A DNA stretch of 64,000 nucleotides from Bacteroides intestinalis (GCF_003464595.1 NZ_QRZF01000024.1:22784-86783); one strand, 5' to 3'; counted from the stretch's first letter, positions 26,601 through 35,343 are shown. The notes: a model not told the origin generated them from the sequence alone. Numbers and translations are program-made.

Positions 26601-27029
26601 GTGATTTCCGCCATATCCCAGATAATAAAGCTGCAGGGAGTAGCAATTCAGGAATATTCCATTGCGCCACTTCTCGCGTTTCCATAAGTTGTCCGGATAC
26701 TTCGGGTCGGAAGCCATCCAGAAGCAGTTTAAATCACTCAGGCGGTCCTTCTCCGTTTCACTGATTACGCAGGCATCGTATTCAATGGTGACCTTACCGC
26801 TCATCTTCTCCTTTCTCCAGAGAGTCAGCCCTTTTGGGGAGACAATCTCAGCGGTATCTCCCCGGAACGTTACTTTGTAATCGGGCGATTCCGACTCCAC
26901 CTTCCAGTATTTGTGAAACTGGCGGGCATTTAAGCCGGAAACCTGATTGTCCTGTGCTTTCAATGTTAGTAAAGACAGAAAGAAAAATGAAAGGCACAAA
27001 CAAGTACGGAATCTGTTTCTTTTCATCAT
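23670..27029 (-). CDS. PcRGLX-type (PL26-like) exo-rhamnogalacturonan lyase with N-terminal DUF6250-like domain
   Basis: The 1119-residue exported protein (signal ending TLKAQ) has two parts. Residues about 30-240 resemble DUF6250, a concanavalin-like jelly roll (FHKYWKVESESPDYKV … WFGFRTTLSRTRITNFRY). Residues about 250-1110 resemble the exo-rhamnogalacturonan lyase PcRGLX/YetA group (family PL26). Features are VPLQWIGGTPEMDKAVSFGVPFEKG, the middle barrel with VSHWGCGAKEARISQA, and a C-terminal beta domain. Such enzymes release unsaturated disaccharides from RG-I ends. The gene follows PL11 by 2 bases and is the last gene of the GH2-PL11-PL26 unit. The N-terminal domain could be a carbohydrate-binding module; this is inference. 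Confidence 0.8.
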   Translation of the reverse strand: MMKRNRFRTCLCLSFFFLSLLTLKAQDNQVSGLNARQFHKYWKVESESPDYKVTFRGDTAEIVSPKGLTLWRKEKMSGKVTIEYDACVISETEKDRLSDLNCFWMASDPKYPDNLWKREKWRNGIFLNCYSLQLYYLGYGGNHNSTTRFRRYDGNEAGITDPQARPAVLKEYTDAEHLLKANHWYHIKITNENNRVSYYIDGKRLVDFRDAKPLTEGWFGFRTTLSRTRITNFRYECSLQETSVVPLQWIGGTPEMDKAVSFGVPFEKGKIFPESTLRLTTVNGENIPIDTWVLAYWPDGSVKWSGVAGVIPAGTEGATLELAKKKSVKKARTTNPNDQASVSVTETPRNILIETGVISAYIPRQGEFLIDSLLYKGVKVGEKARLICSTQSTPVLESTSQISFSNYVSEVKSATVERCGTVRTLIKLEGIHKNKDGREWLPFVVRLYFYGGSEQMKMVHSFLFDGDQNQDFIRALGVRFDVPMREALYNRHIAFSCADGGVWSEPVQPLVGRRVLTLGGAANRNSDRDVTDKNAGKDKEISLQQQQMEGKRIPPYETFDEKNRSLLDNWASWNTYRLSQLTADAFSIRKRANDTNPWIGTFSGTRSEGYAFAGDVSGGLGLCLHDFWQSYPSAIEISETKTSVATLTAWLWSPDAEPMDLRHYDNVAHDLNASYEDVQEGLSTPYGIARTTTLTLIPQGGYTGKQAFADRAKQLSEPGVLMPTPEYLHAQQAFGVWSLPDRSTPFRNRVEDRLDAYVDFYKKAIEQNKWYGFWNYGDVMHAYDPIRHTWRYDIGGFAWDNTELASNMWLWYNFLRTGRADIWRMAEAMTRHTAEVDVYHIGENAGLGSRHNVSHWGCGAKEARISQAAWNRFYYYLTTDERCGDLMTEVKDAEQKLYTLDPMRLAQPRSEYPCTAPARLRIGPDWLAYAGNWMTEWERTRNVAYRDKIITGMKSIAALPNRIFTGPKALGFDPATGIISSECDPKLESTNHLMSIMGGFEVMNEMLRMIDLSEWRDTWLDYTVRYKQKAWELNRSRFRISRLMGYAAYHTRNPEMAKEAWTDLFTRLEHTPAPPFRITTLLPPEVPAPLDECTSISTNDAALWSLDAIYMQEVIPMDE

Positions 27030-27031
27030 GA

Positions 27032-28900
27032 TTAAAAACTTGTGTGTGGTGGTTGATTATATGCTACGTTTTGCCAAGCGATAGCCAGACGATATTGACG
27101 GTCGTTCATCAATGTTGGACGTCTGTCGGTGGCAGGTATCGTTGTTGTGTATATGCGCAGTTCTGTTTGGTCCTCTGAAGCCCAGATAACTTCTTCGCGC
27201 CAATCTCCTAGAATATCTCCGGACAGGCAGGGATTCCCTTTGGTGCCATTGTTGGAAACTACTCCCTCGGCTTTCAGCAATAGTTCAGTTTCTTCCGTTT
27301 GCCAATTCCACTTGCTGATGGAGACATGGTCTAATAACTCTGCCAGCGGATCGGCATCCCAATAGATTGTGAAATTGCAGGAATTCGGTTTCTTATCACT
27401 GATGAATTCTCCGGTATCTCCTCTTCGTAAGCCACCGATGTTGCACCAACATTCTGCTCCTTCATAGCGTGGATCGATGTCGGCTGCTACTCCGCGTCCG
27501 GCGTCTTTGCCTAACCCATCTTGCCAGATGATTTCTCCGGTGGCTCCGTCAAACATGGCTACGGCAGGAGTTCGCTTGACAATCTCATTATCCCCTTCGT
27601 TCTCATGTACGCCGAATACTTGCATACCAGGGCGCGAAAGGATTAAACGTCCGGCATGCAGGGCGTCTCCATGGCGTAGTCCCGTTGTGAAGAGACCTTT
27701 TCCATCATGGTCTACTGTCATAGCTCCCACGCAGATCTCATCATAACTGTCTCCGTCAAAATCGGCTATTGTTACGCTATGATTTCCCATACCGGAATAT
27801 CCCTCCAAACCGGGGGCGGCACTATCGAAAGTCCAGATGCTTTTCAAGGTTGAGTTAGTAAATGTCCATGCACAGACTACAGTACGTCCATACCATCCTC
27901 TGACCATTACAGGTGAAGGAGTCTTACCATCCAGAAAGGCGACTCCCGCAGTGAAGCGGTCGGAGCGTCCGCCGGTATTATCGTTGCCACAGTTACCGCC
28001 GATGCCTCCCCATCCGTCTATGGGATAGCGGGTAGGAATGTATTCTTTAGTATCTAATTCTTTTCCGGTTTTACCTTCAAACACAGTCAGGTATTCCGGG
28101 CCATTGACTATCTTTCCATAAGTCGGACTCTCTTTATCCCATGTCCTCCAGTCTACTTGATTATCACCGATAGCGTGTCCTGTTCCATCTACGGTTCCGT
28201 CTCCTGTCTTGCAGCAGATTTCAGCACACCCGTCTCCATCGAAGTCAAAGACAAGGAAGTTGGTGGTGGCTGCTCCTGAACGGATATTCGGTCCCAAATC
28301 AATGCGCCAAAGCAATGTTCCATCCATTTTATACGCATCCAGGTAAGTATTTCCTGTAAAGCCACGTTGCGGAGGACGCTTAGAATTGGAAGGTGACCAT
28401 TTCAGTATGATTTCATATTCACTGTCACCATCCAGATCTCCTATACTGCAATCATTGGCTGTATAAGAGAAATGTTCGCCTGCAATTTCTCCATCTTCCG
28501 GTTTCCGGATTGGAATACTTAAATAGGGGTGTAGTTCCTCTTCTGCCGAATGTGTCCAGGTGGCTACTTCTTTATTATCAGCTTTCAGTATCCAGTGATT
28601 AGTAGCTTTAAAGTCAGTATCCTCATCCAGAAAATCAGCGGTCTTACTAATTGGTTCCTTATTCAGTTTTATGGCTGTTCCGCCATTGGTGCTTCGATAG
28701 ATGTCGAACTGCAAACCGGGTGCATCATCCAGCGTCATGCGCCAGCTGAAGTACATTCCTTTGTCTGTAGGGATTCCGACCAGACCTCTTGATAGCTTTT
28801 CTCCTGTGTAAGGTTGAGAAAAAGCATATATACTCCCGCAAAGCAGGAGTATATACATAATAACCCAGTGTTTTATATAACAATTCAACCTTATTGCCAT
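27032..28900 (-). CDS. PL11 rhamnogalacturonan lyase (second PL11 module)
   Basis: The 622-residue protein cleaves the GalA-Rha backbone by beta-elimination. An N-terminal hydrophobic signal ending AFSQ is followed by a short Ig-like domain and the eight-bladed PL11 propeller. Acidic calcium loops are visible (GDLDGDSEYEI, FDFDGDGCAEI, ADFDGDSYDEI), as are the ISKWNW and GDILGDWREEVIW motifs. It ends right after NVAYNQPPHTSF, so only the usual last few residues are missing. The start overlaps the GH2 stop by ten bases, indicating coupling; an internal Met at 28858 is an alternative start. PL11 enzymes need calcium. Confidence 0.94.
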   Translation of the reverse strand: MAIRLNCYIKHWVIMYILLLCGSIYAFSQPYTGEKLSRGLVGIPTDKGMYFSWRMTLDDAPGLQFDIYRSTNGGTAIKLNKEPISKTADFLDEDTDFKATNHWILKADNKEVATWTHSAEEELHPYLSIPIRKPEDGEIAGEHFSYTANDCSIGDLDGDSEYEIILKWSPSNSKRPPQRGFTGNTYLDAYKMDGTLLWRIDLGPNIRSGAATTNFLVFDFDGDGCAEICCKTGDGTVDGTGHAIGDNQVDWRTWDKESPTYGKIVNGPEYLTVFEGKTGKELDTKEYIPTRYPIDGWGGIGGNCGNDNTGGRSDRFTAGVAFLDGKTPSPVMVRGWYGRTVVCAWTFTNSTLKSIWTFDSAAPGLEGYSGMGNHSVTIADFDGDSYDEICVGAMTVDHDGKGLFTTGLRHGDALHAGRLILSRPGMQVFGVHENEGDNEIVKRTPAVAMFDGATGEIIWQDGLGKDAGRGVAADIDPRYEGAECWCNIGGLRRGDTGEFISDKKPNSCNFTIYWDADPLAELLDHVSISKWNWQTEETELLLKAEGVVSNNGTKGNPCLSGDILGDWREEVIWASEDQTELRIYTTTIPATDRRPTLMNDRQYRLAIAWQNVAYNQPPHTSF

Positions 28901-31896
28901 AAGTTTTCTTTAAACTCTATTTCCACAATGCGTAATTCGTGCCTGGTCTTGTCTCCATCTTTAGCTTTATATAGATCCAATTCATTGGCGACGGGAGCAG
29001 CTACCTCAACTATCTGTCCGAAGGCATCCCCTTCTTTGCTGGCCCCTTTCAGACGAATGGTGATCTCGTTGGTCAATACAGGTTTTACTTTCAAATGAAC
29101 ATATCCCAGACTTTTATCTGTTTCTCCGCTCCAGATCAGTTCGTCACCTGCATAGATTTCCAGCGGATAACTGCGCAAACGCCATCCGGTCAGCTTCAGG
29201 CAAACTTCATCCACTCGTGCGGCACGTTCCAATTGGTAAGTGATCCAGGCTGTGTTTGCTCTTCCGTCATTTCTCCACTCGCTCAATTCGTTATCATCGA
29301 AACTATTGATAGCGTTTTCATTATTTGCGCCGGCGACAGCGGATAAGATGCCAACATCTACTTTCGTATCTTTATAAGAAGGTGTTAATGGAGTTTCCCC
29401 ACGGGTTAATCTGCCTTCCAGTTCATTGCCGGGGATATAGCTGCTTAATCCATCTTTTACTTCTATTGGTGATGATGAGAAGCTGATCTCAGCAGATTTC
29501 AAACCTTCAGCTTTTGCAGTTACGCGAACTGTACCAGCAGTTGTCAGAGAGCGGATGAGTGCGCGGTTGATACCACATTCTACCGGCAGATCTTTTGAAA
29601 GAATAAAATTGTCTTTTCCTTGTGCGATACCACCACGCCATTCGGCAGGTCCTTCCACATCGAAATGTATCAGGTCATTGGCTAACGGACAACGTCTGCC
29701 ATCTTTATCCATTACTTCTACCTGGAGCAATACCATATCTGCACCGTCTGCTTTCCATCCATTAGGACTTTGAATCAGGCTCAGCTTTATTTGCTCCGGT
29801 TCACCGGCTGTCTGTAAGTGGGTACGGCAGCATTCTGTTCCGTTTTCATCATAGCCCACTGCTTCCAATTTACCGGTTGCAAATGCTACATTTTCAAAAG
29901 TATATAAGAAATGGTGGTCTCTATTACCATATCCTAAGGATGTTCCATTCAGGAACAATTCCACTTTCTCTGCACTGGAAACTACATAAACCGGTTTCAC
30001 TGTACCTTCTTTATAATTCCAATGGCCAATGATATGGATGCGTGGATTTTCTATATCTACCCAACCGTCCCACATCACCTGATGTGCAAAGAAAGGATCT
30101 TTGGGAATGCGCATGGCATCAGTTACCCCGCTACGACGATAATTCTCTACCCCGCGGAAATGAGTATTAGTATCAGAGAAGATGATTTTTACTCCACCTG
30201 AACTAACACGATCTCCGGTTCCCGGGCGTTCACGCCAATAGTCGAACCAGCGGATTATATTTTCTATCGTAAATGAATCTTGATTATGATTGTAAGCACG
30301 TGCATCTACTTTCTTCTGGATTTTATTGGTTGCGGCGGATTTGAAAGAATTGTTCCCTTCTCCATTCTTATGATAGGGGTAAGAGTATTCGTCCCAATAC
30401 TTGCGCAATCCTTCATCGCGACAATATTCCATGGCCCACATCGGGTGATGTTTACTCTTATTGATATAAAGCATTTCTCCGCCATATTCGGCTTCGCGGA
30501 TATCAAGCATTTCACGTGAACCAATGGCACGACCGCCATGAGGGTCATATTTATCGCGTATCGCTTTCATCTCTATCATGTGTTCCCGACTGATAGACTC
30601 ATTCCCACATTCGTAAAACAGGATACTCGGGTTATTACGGTTGTAAATGATGGCATCACGCATCAGTTCAGTCCGTTGTCCCCACTGGCGTCCTTCACGG
30701 TCTTTTTCTGCATCACCGGCTTGCATTGCCTGGATCAGCCCCACGCGGTCACACGATTCAATGTCTTGTTTCCATGGAGTGATATGCATCCAGCGAACCA
30801 AGTTGGCATTATCTTCCACCATCAATCCATTGCTATAGTCACTCAGCCATGCCGGAACGCTCATTCCTACTCCCGGCCATTCATTGCTGGTACGTTGGGC
30901 AAATCCCTTCATCTGGATTACGCGATCATTCAGCCATATCATACCTTTCCCAAAGCGAGTTTTGCGGAAACCTGTCCGGGTGGCTACTTCATCTATCTTT
31001 TTACCGTCTGCCCATAAACTTGTTTTTACGGTATACAGATAGCCATATCCCCAACTCCAGAAATGTAAACCGTCCACTTCTGCAGCTGCTTTTAAAGTAA
31101 CTGTTTCTCCGGGTTTTATTAAAGTCTGAGCACCGTCGAATACTTTGATTGTTTTACCGTCACGGTCTATCAACTCAACTTTATAGGCCACTTGTTTGGC
31201 ACGCTTGTACTCGTTCTTTATCTCGGATTCCGCATGAATCACCGCTTTGCGGGATTTTACACGAATATCTTCCGCATAGATATAGACACCCGTGGTTTGC
31301 AGATTGCTGTATAAAGGCAGAGTCTGATATAATTTATCTGTAACATGTAGCCATACATTCTTAGGAATACCACCATAATTGGCGTTGAAGTTACGGTCGC
31401 TCCACTGATATTTGGTGTTGGTAGCGCGTTCCTTGTAATTCCAGTCATTATCAATGCGGAGGGCTATTACATTTTCCTGTCCGTATTTTATATAAGGAGT
31501 CAAGTCGAAACCAACAGCCATCGCACCATTCTCGTGCAGGCCCAGATATTGACCGTTAATGTAGAAATCAGCTCCTTGGCGGACACCTTCGAATTCTATA
31601 AATACCTTTTTATCTTTACTGCCAGCGGGTAAACGGAAGTGTTTACGATACCACATCACTGTATCCGTTAGCTGGTCGATGCTTAAGCGAAAAGCTTCAT
31701 CTTCATTGAAAGCGCGGGGTAAAGTGACTTTTTTCCAATCTGTATCCTGAAAGTGTACTTGTTGGGCTTCAGGAGTATCACCAACGGAAAGTAACCAGTC
31801 GGAATTGAAATTATATTTATTGCGAGCATCTGATGCTCCTACATACTGGCTTATGGATATAAAAGCCAAAAGGAATAAAAGGATTCTACGTTTCAT
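28891..31896 (-). CDS. GH2 beta-galactosidase-like enzyme (RG-I locus)
   Basis: The 1001-residue exported protein has a signal (…SQYVGAS). The GH2 N-terminal sugar-binding domain (about 30-180) and Ig-like domain lead into the TIM barrel, with acid/base Glu433 in YECGNES and nucleophile Glu490 in AMEYCRDEG. Extra C-terminal domains follow, including a discoidin-like stretch near 850-1000. GH2 enzymes remove non-reducing beta-galactose, beta-glucuronate or related sugars; in an RG-I locus galactose attached to rhamnose is plausible but unproven. It is first in a three-gene unit driven from 31921. Confidence 0.88.
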   Translation of the reverse strand: MKRRILLFLLAFISISQYVGASDARNKYNFNSDWLLSVGDTPEAQQVHFQDTDWKKVTLPRAFNEDEAFRLSIDQLTDTVMWYRKHFRLPAGSKDKKVFIEFEGVRQGADFYINGQYLGLHENGAMAVGFDLTPYIKYGQENVIALRIDNDWNYKERATNTKYQWSDRNFNANYGGIPKNVWLHVTDKLYQTLPLYSNLQTTGVYIYAEDIRVKSRKAVIHAESEIKNEYKRAKQVAYKVELIDRDGKTIKVFDGAQTLIKPGETVTLKAAAEVDGLHFWSWGYGYLYTVKTSLWADGKKIDEVATRTGFRKTRFGKGMIWLNDRVIQMKGFAQRTSNEWPGVGMSVPAWLSDYSNGLMVEDNANLVRWMHITPWKQDIESCDRVGLIQAMQAGDAEKDREGRQWGQRTELMRDAIIYNRNNPSILFYECGNESISREHMIEMKAIRDKYDPHGGRAIGSREMLDIREAEYGGEMLYINKSKHHPMWAMEYCRDEGLRKYWDEYSYPYHKNGEGNNSFKSAATNKIQKKVDARAYNHNQDSFTIENIIRWFDYWRERPGTGDRVSSGGVKIIFSDTNTHFRGVENYRRSGVTDAMRIPKDPFFAHQVMWDGWVDIENPRIHIIGHWNYKEGTVKPVYVVSSAEKVELFLNGTSLGYGNRDHHFLYTFENVAFATGKLEAVGYDENGTECCRTHLQTAGEPEQIKLSLIQSPNGWKADGADMVLLQVEVMDKDGRRCPLANDLIHFDVEGPAEWRGGIAQGKDNFILSKDLPVECGINRALIRSLTTAGTVRVTAKAEGLKSAEISFSSSPIEVKDGLSSYIPGNELEGRLTRGETPLTPSYKDTKVDVGILSAVAGANNENAINSFDDNELSEWRNDGRANTAWITYQLERAARVDEVCLKLTGWRLRSYPLEIYAGDELIWSGETDKSLGYVHLKVKPVLTNEITIRLKGASKEGDAFGQIVEVAAPVANELDLYKAKDGDKTRHELRIVEIEFKENLWQ

Positions 31897-31920
31897 GGTT
31901 TATTAATTTATTTTGGGGAG

Positions 31921-31928
31921 CAAAACTA
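31921..31928 (-). promoter_or_regulatory. -7 promoter box of the GH2-PL11-PL26 unit
   Basis: The minus strand reads TAGTTTTG (TAnnTTTG) 24 bases before the ATG. The upstream motif TATAGA…ATGAATTT (plus-strand positions 31947-31965) recurs before the 35203 promoter. Confidence 0.6.
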
Positions 31929-31946
31929 GCGTAAAGTTCCCTTCAT

Positions 31947-31965
31947 TCTATAGACAAAAATTCAT
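31947..31965 (-). promoter_or_regulatory. Candidate HTCS operator upstream of the GH2 promoter
   Basis: On the minus strand ATGAATTT is followed five bases later by TATAGA. The same two words, with six bases between them, occur at 35225-35244. The placement just upstream of a -7 box fits an activator site. Confidence 0.4.
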
Positions 31966-31996
31966 TTGCATAGATTATCATTCAAAATCATCTTAT

Positions 31997-33835
31997 TTAC
32001 TCTCCTAAATAGTAGGAAGGTACAGGTGCCTGTGGATAACCCATAGAACGATGTGCTACATAATTCCGGTATATTGCATCCTGCATTAAAGTTACACGAC
32101 GGTCTTTGGCAGGGATATTCGTTGTGTAAATACGAATTTCGCCCGGTAAGGCTGTGATGATCTCTTCACGCCAATCACCATATAAATCGGCAATCATCAG
32201 GATATCCCCTTCAATACCTTCTGTCAGAGATTCCCCTTTCCATTTTATGATGCTTAAAGATTTTCCGTTAGAAAAAGAGTTTGCTCCCCATCGGTTATCG
32301 TCTCCTTTAAATGTTTCACGCAATAAATCTCCGTCCCACCATGCCCAGTTTCGGCAGGAAGGTACATCTTCGTTCTTACCTAAATATTGACCATCTGCAG
32401 AAAGCAGGTATTTGTCCGTACTTCCTCCTTTACGGTCTTCGCTTGCGAAACATTCCAGCCCTTTATGAGTAGGATCGAAGTCGGCAACCATGCCGTCACC
32501 CACATGGAACGTTTTGTGACCGATGTTCCAAACGGGTTGTCCGGTTTTTGCGTCTACCACACAAACTCCACGGCCGTTGTCATGCCAAGGTTCCAAACAT
32601 AGAAATACTTCCATTCCCGGACGATTCGGGTCGATATCTGTCAGATAAATCTTATCCGGGTGTCCTAATCCAGTAGACCACAATAGTGTACCATTGTTAT
32701 CAAGCATGCATGAGCCTAAGAGTATTTCATCTTTTCCATCCTGATCCACATCTCCGCATATCATGTTATGTGATCCCATACTTCTTACTACAGGGTTTTC
32801 TTCATCACTATCCCATCTCCAGGCGCGTTCCAGTTTGTTGCTGTTTAATTGCCAGGCATCTACAACCATCAATTTATAGGTTCCGCGACAAGCTAATATA
32901 TAAGGTGTCTTCCCATCCAGATATGCCATACCTATCTGATTACGATTCTGGCGGACAAGATTTCCATATCTGTCATTGCGCTCAGGCCAATTCACGCGGG
33001 CTATTTCTTCTCCAGTCATGCCATTCAATACGCTCAAGTATTCTTCACCTGAATCTACACGTCCTTTTTCATTGCGTTTTGAATTTTCAGGAGCAGTCTT
33101 TAATGCTATTTCAGCTTTGCCGTCTCCATTGAAGTCGTAAGCGATAAAAGGAGAATACCATACGCCCGGTTCTATACCTTGTCCCAGGTCTTTAGACCAC
33201 AAAAAAGTACCGTCATTCAGATAAGCCTCAATTTGATAAGTCTCTCCACCCAAAGTGCCTGGCATTCCCGGGTCTACATTTTTATCCGGCGTGCGGATGA
33301 TGTAATCATAAATCCCGTCTCCATTTAAATCGGCAACAGCTATCTTGCCGGCTTTTATATTTCTATTAAGTTTGATTGATTGATAATTCTTCAATGATGG
33401 GAGTTCCACTTCTATTTTAGCAGATGTGTCGATCACTTTCTTCTTTTTATCCAATGCGCAGATCCAATAAGATGCTTTCCCGTTTGCAGGAGATTGATCT
33501 ATGAAATCACAAGTCGATTTTACCAGAGATTTGGTTAAGCGTTCCGTCTTGCCATTTGCAGTACGATATAAATGGAAGGACACATCTGCATCATCTTGTT
33601 CCAGCAATCTCCAGCTAAGATATATGCCTTTTCCATCCATGGCAGGGGCTGCTGTCAGTCCTCTGTTCAAGTGCTCTTTTATTCGTTCGGTTGCAAAACC
33701 ATTCACTTCAGGCTTCGGTTCATGTCGTGGTTCCAGAATCTCATAGTAGTAAGTACGTTCACGTAAATCTTGGGCTCGTAAACTACCGGCTGTACCGATT
33801 AGTAAAGTACAGAGGAGTAAATATCTGTTTTTCAT
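31997..33835 (-). CDS. PL11 rhamnogalacturonan lyase, divergent copy (third PL11 module)
   Basis: The 612-residue exported protein (signal ending SLRAQ) has an extra stretch of about 45 residues before the Ig-like domain (RERTYYYEILEPRHEPKPE). The PL11 propeller follows, with calcium loops ADLNGDGIYDY, YDFNGDGKAEI and GDVDQDGKDEI, and the late MIADLYGDWREEI segment. It differs clearly from the other two PL11 modules and lacks their NVAYNQP end (here MGYPQAPVPSYYLGE). It could therefore prefer another chain length or an acetylated/substituted backbone; this is inference. The gene follows the PL22-like gene by 11 bases in transcript order. Confidence 0.9.
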   Translation of the reverse strand: MKNRYLLLCTLLIGTAGSLRAQDLRERTYYYEILEPRHEPKPEVNGFATERIKEHLNRGLTAAPAMDGKGIYLSWRLLEQDDADVSFHLYRTANGKTERLTKSLVKSTCDFIDQSPANGKASYWICALDKKKKVIDTSAKIEVELPSLKNYQSIKLNRNIKAGKIAVADLNGDGIYDYIIRTPDKNVDPGMPGTLGGETYQIEAYLNDGTFLWSKDLGQGIEPGVWYSPFIAYDFNGDGKAEIALKTAPENSKRNEKGRVDSGEEYLSVLNGMTGEEIARVNWPERNDRYGNLVRQNRNQIGMAYLDGKTPYILACRGTYKLMVVDAWQLNSNKLERAWRWDSDEENPVVRSMGSHNMICGDVDQDGKDEILLGSCMLDNNGTLLWSTGLGHPDKIYLTDIDPNRPGMEVFLCLEPWHDNGRGVCVVDAKTGQPVWNIGHKTFHVGDGMVADFDPTHKGLECFASEDRKGGSTDKYLLSADGQYLGKNEDVPSCRNWAWWDGDLLRETFKGDDNRWGANSFSNGKSLSIIKWKGESLTEGIEGDILMIADLYGDWREEIITALPGEIRIYTTNIPAKDRRVTLMQDAIYRNYVAHRSMGYPQAPVPSYYLGE

Positions 33836-33846
33836 TGCTTTCTTTT

Positions 33847-35175
33847 TTAGTTATTGAATGAAGTTATATCAACCATCATCAGATTCAAACGTGTACCGTT
33901 TGTGAAGTGTCCGGATTGAAAAAGTACTTTTGTGCCGTCGGGACTGAAACTTGGGTGTGCATGATCCGGTTTCATTTTGGTGTCCGAAACCAACCAATGA
34001 CGTTGACCGGTTTGTACGTTGATGAGCCAGACATTTCCTCCGAAGGTGTCACCCGCTGCCCAACGATTGTCGCGACTTGCATTGCAATGCCAGAATCCTC
34101 GTCCGGTAAGTTGTCCTTCTATGGCTTTGCGGTCTTTATCCAGTTCTACCTGACCCACTAATTCCACGTCATCGGTGCGAAGATTGATACGGGCAATACC
34201 ACTTACTTGTTTACGAAGACGAGGCTGAAAACCCAGGATATTGAAATAAACATAGTCCTTGGTTGCAAAAGTTTCGTGAGTGACCCAGTCTAACGGAGTT
34301 TCTTTATAAAGAGGCTTGAAGACCGATCCGTCTGCTGTACAGAACCACATGCGCTGGTGTGCATCGCCACCGGTTTCATTACAGAAAACTATTTCTCCCG
34401 GTGTGAAACGGCTGGCCTGTATGTGTCCTGTTTTAAATTCGGTATCGATAACTTTGGTTACTTCGCCGGTAGCAAGGTTCATTTTTCGGATGCCACAAAG
34501 AGATGGTTTTATTTTTACCGGCTGATTACTTTCCGGCAAGAATGCATTTTTCGCCATGCGTTCTTTTTCTTCTTCTGTACCTTCACGTTCTACGGTGATA
34601 TAAGCATAGTCATCGTTGCAATCTATGGCGTATCCTCCGGGACGTCCCATGTTCGTGGGAAAAGTACCTAAAAGAGTTTCGTAGGCGGCGGGTTTTCCTA
34701 CCTTTCCTTTTTTCACATCTGCGAAGAATTTATCTAGATTCATGACATACAGATTCCAGTCTTCTTTTTCTTTTCGGCTGATGAACATACGATTGCTCTT
34801 ATTGGCCAGGAATGCACTGCCCAGATCGGGGCCTTCCGTAGCCTGAATGATTTGGCCTGTCGCCATTTCTATAAAATAAATCTGTGTGGGAGTCCAACTG
34901 CGTTTCTCTCCGTTGGGAAGTGTACGTTCTATCTTTTCACCATTTCCACGGCTGGATGACCGGAACAATAGATATTTGCCGTCAGATGTCCACATCGGGT
35001 CTGTTTGATAGAGGAAACGGTCGTTCTTTAAAGTATCGGTGAGTATGGTAATGGTGTTCCCGGTTTCATGATCTGTATAAGTCTGCATTTCGGATGCGGT
35101 ACAATTACCAAACTGGGCAAGCAGCGCTTTACTGAAGCCGATTAATAAAATAATGGTTAAACAGAGCTTTCTCAT
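33847..35175 (-). CDS. Oligogalacturonate lyase-like (PL22-type) exported beta-propeller enzyme
   Basis: The 442-residue protein has a Sec signal ending LLAQ and a seven-bladed TolB-like propeller. His-rich motifs match the metal site of oligogalacturonate lyases: GHIQASRF, GGDAHQRMW, WVTHETF and KPDHAHPSFSPDG. PL22 enzymes use manganese and cleave short galacturonides from homogalacturonan. Classical members are cytoplasmic, but this one has a signal and sits among PL11 enzymes, so it may act on RG-I-derived oligosaccharides in the periplasm. It is first in a two-gene unit with PL11 and has its own promoter at 35203. Confidence 0.8.
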   Translation of the reverse strand: MRKLCLTIILLIGFSKALLAQFGNCTASEMQTYTDHETGNTITILTDTLKNDRFLYQTDPMWTSDGKYLLFRSSSRGNGEKIERTLPNGEKRSWTPTQIYFIEMATGQIIQATEGPDLGSAFLANKSNRMFISRKEKEDWNLYVMNLDKFFADVKKGKVGKPAAYETLLGTFPTNMGRPGGYAIDCNDDYAYITVEREGTEEEKERMAKNAFLPESNQPVKIKPSLCGIRKMNLATGEVTKVIDTEFKTGHIQASRFTPGEIVFCNETGGDAHQRMWFCTADGSVFKPLYKETPLDWVTHETFATKDYVYFNILGFQPRLRKQVSGIARINLRTDDVELVGQVELDKDRKAIEGQLTGRGFWHCNASRDNRWAAGDTFGGNVWLINVQTGQRHWLVSDTKMKPDHAHPSFSPDGTKVLFQSGHFTNGTRLNLMMVDITSFNN

Positions 35176-35202
35176 AGTATGTCATTTTTTTATTTGATGT
35201 TA

Positions 35203-35210
35203 CAAAGTTA
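35203..35210 (-). promoter_or_regulatory. -7 promoter box of the PL22-PL11 unit
   Basis: The minus strand reads TAACTTTG, a TAnnTTTG match, 27 bases before the ATG. It lies downstream of the SusD terminator hairpin, so this unit can be transcribed independently. Confidence 0.6.
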
Positions 35211-35224
35211 GGCGCAATGAGCGC

Positions 35225-35256
35225 TCTATAAAATAGAAATTCATACATTTATATGG
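35225..35256 (-). promoter_or_regulatory. Candidate HTCS operator upstream of the PL22 promoter
   Basis: The minus strand carries CCATATA (35256-35250), ATGAATTT (35244-35237) and TATAGA (35230-35225). It combines the words seen separately before the 31921 and 23602 promoters. Confidence 0.4.
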
Positions 35257-35343
35257 TTATTTGTCCACTTATATGCCCTATAAATGCGCTTTATGTACAG
35301 CAAGAGGGAGAGCTTGCGACAGCACCCCAAAAGAATAACATGA

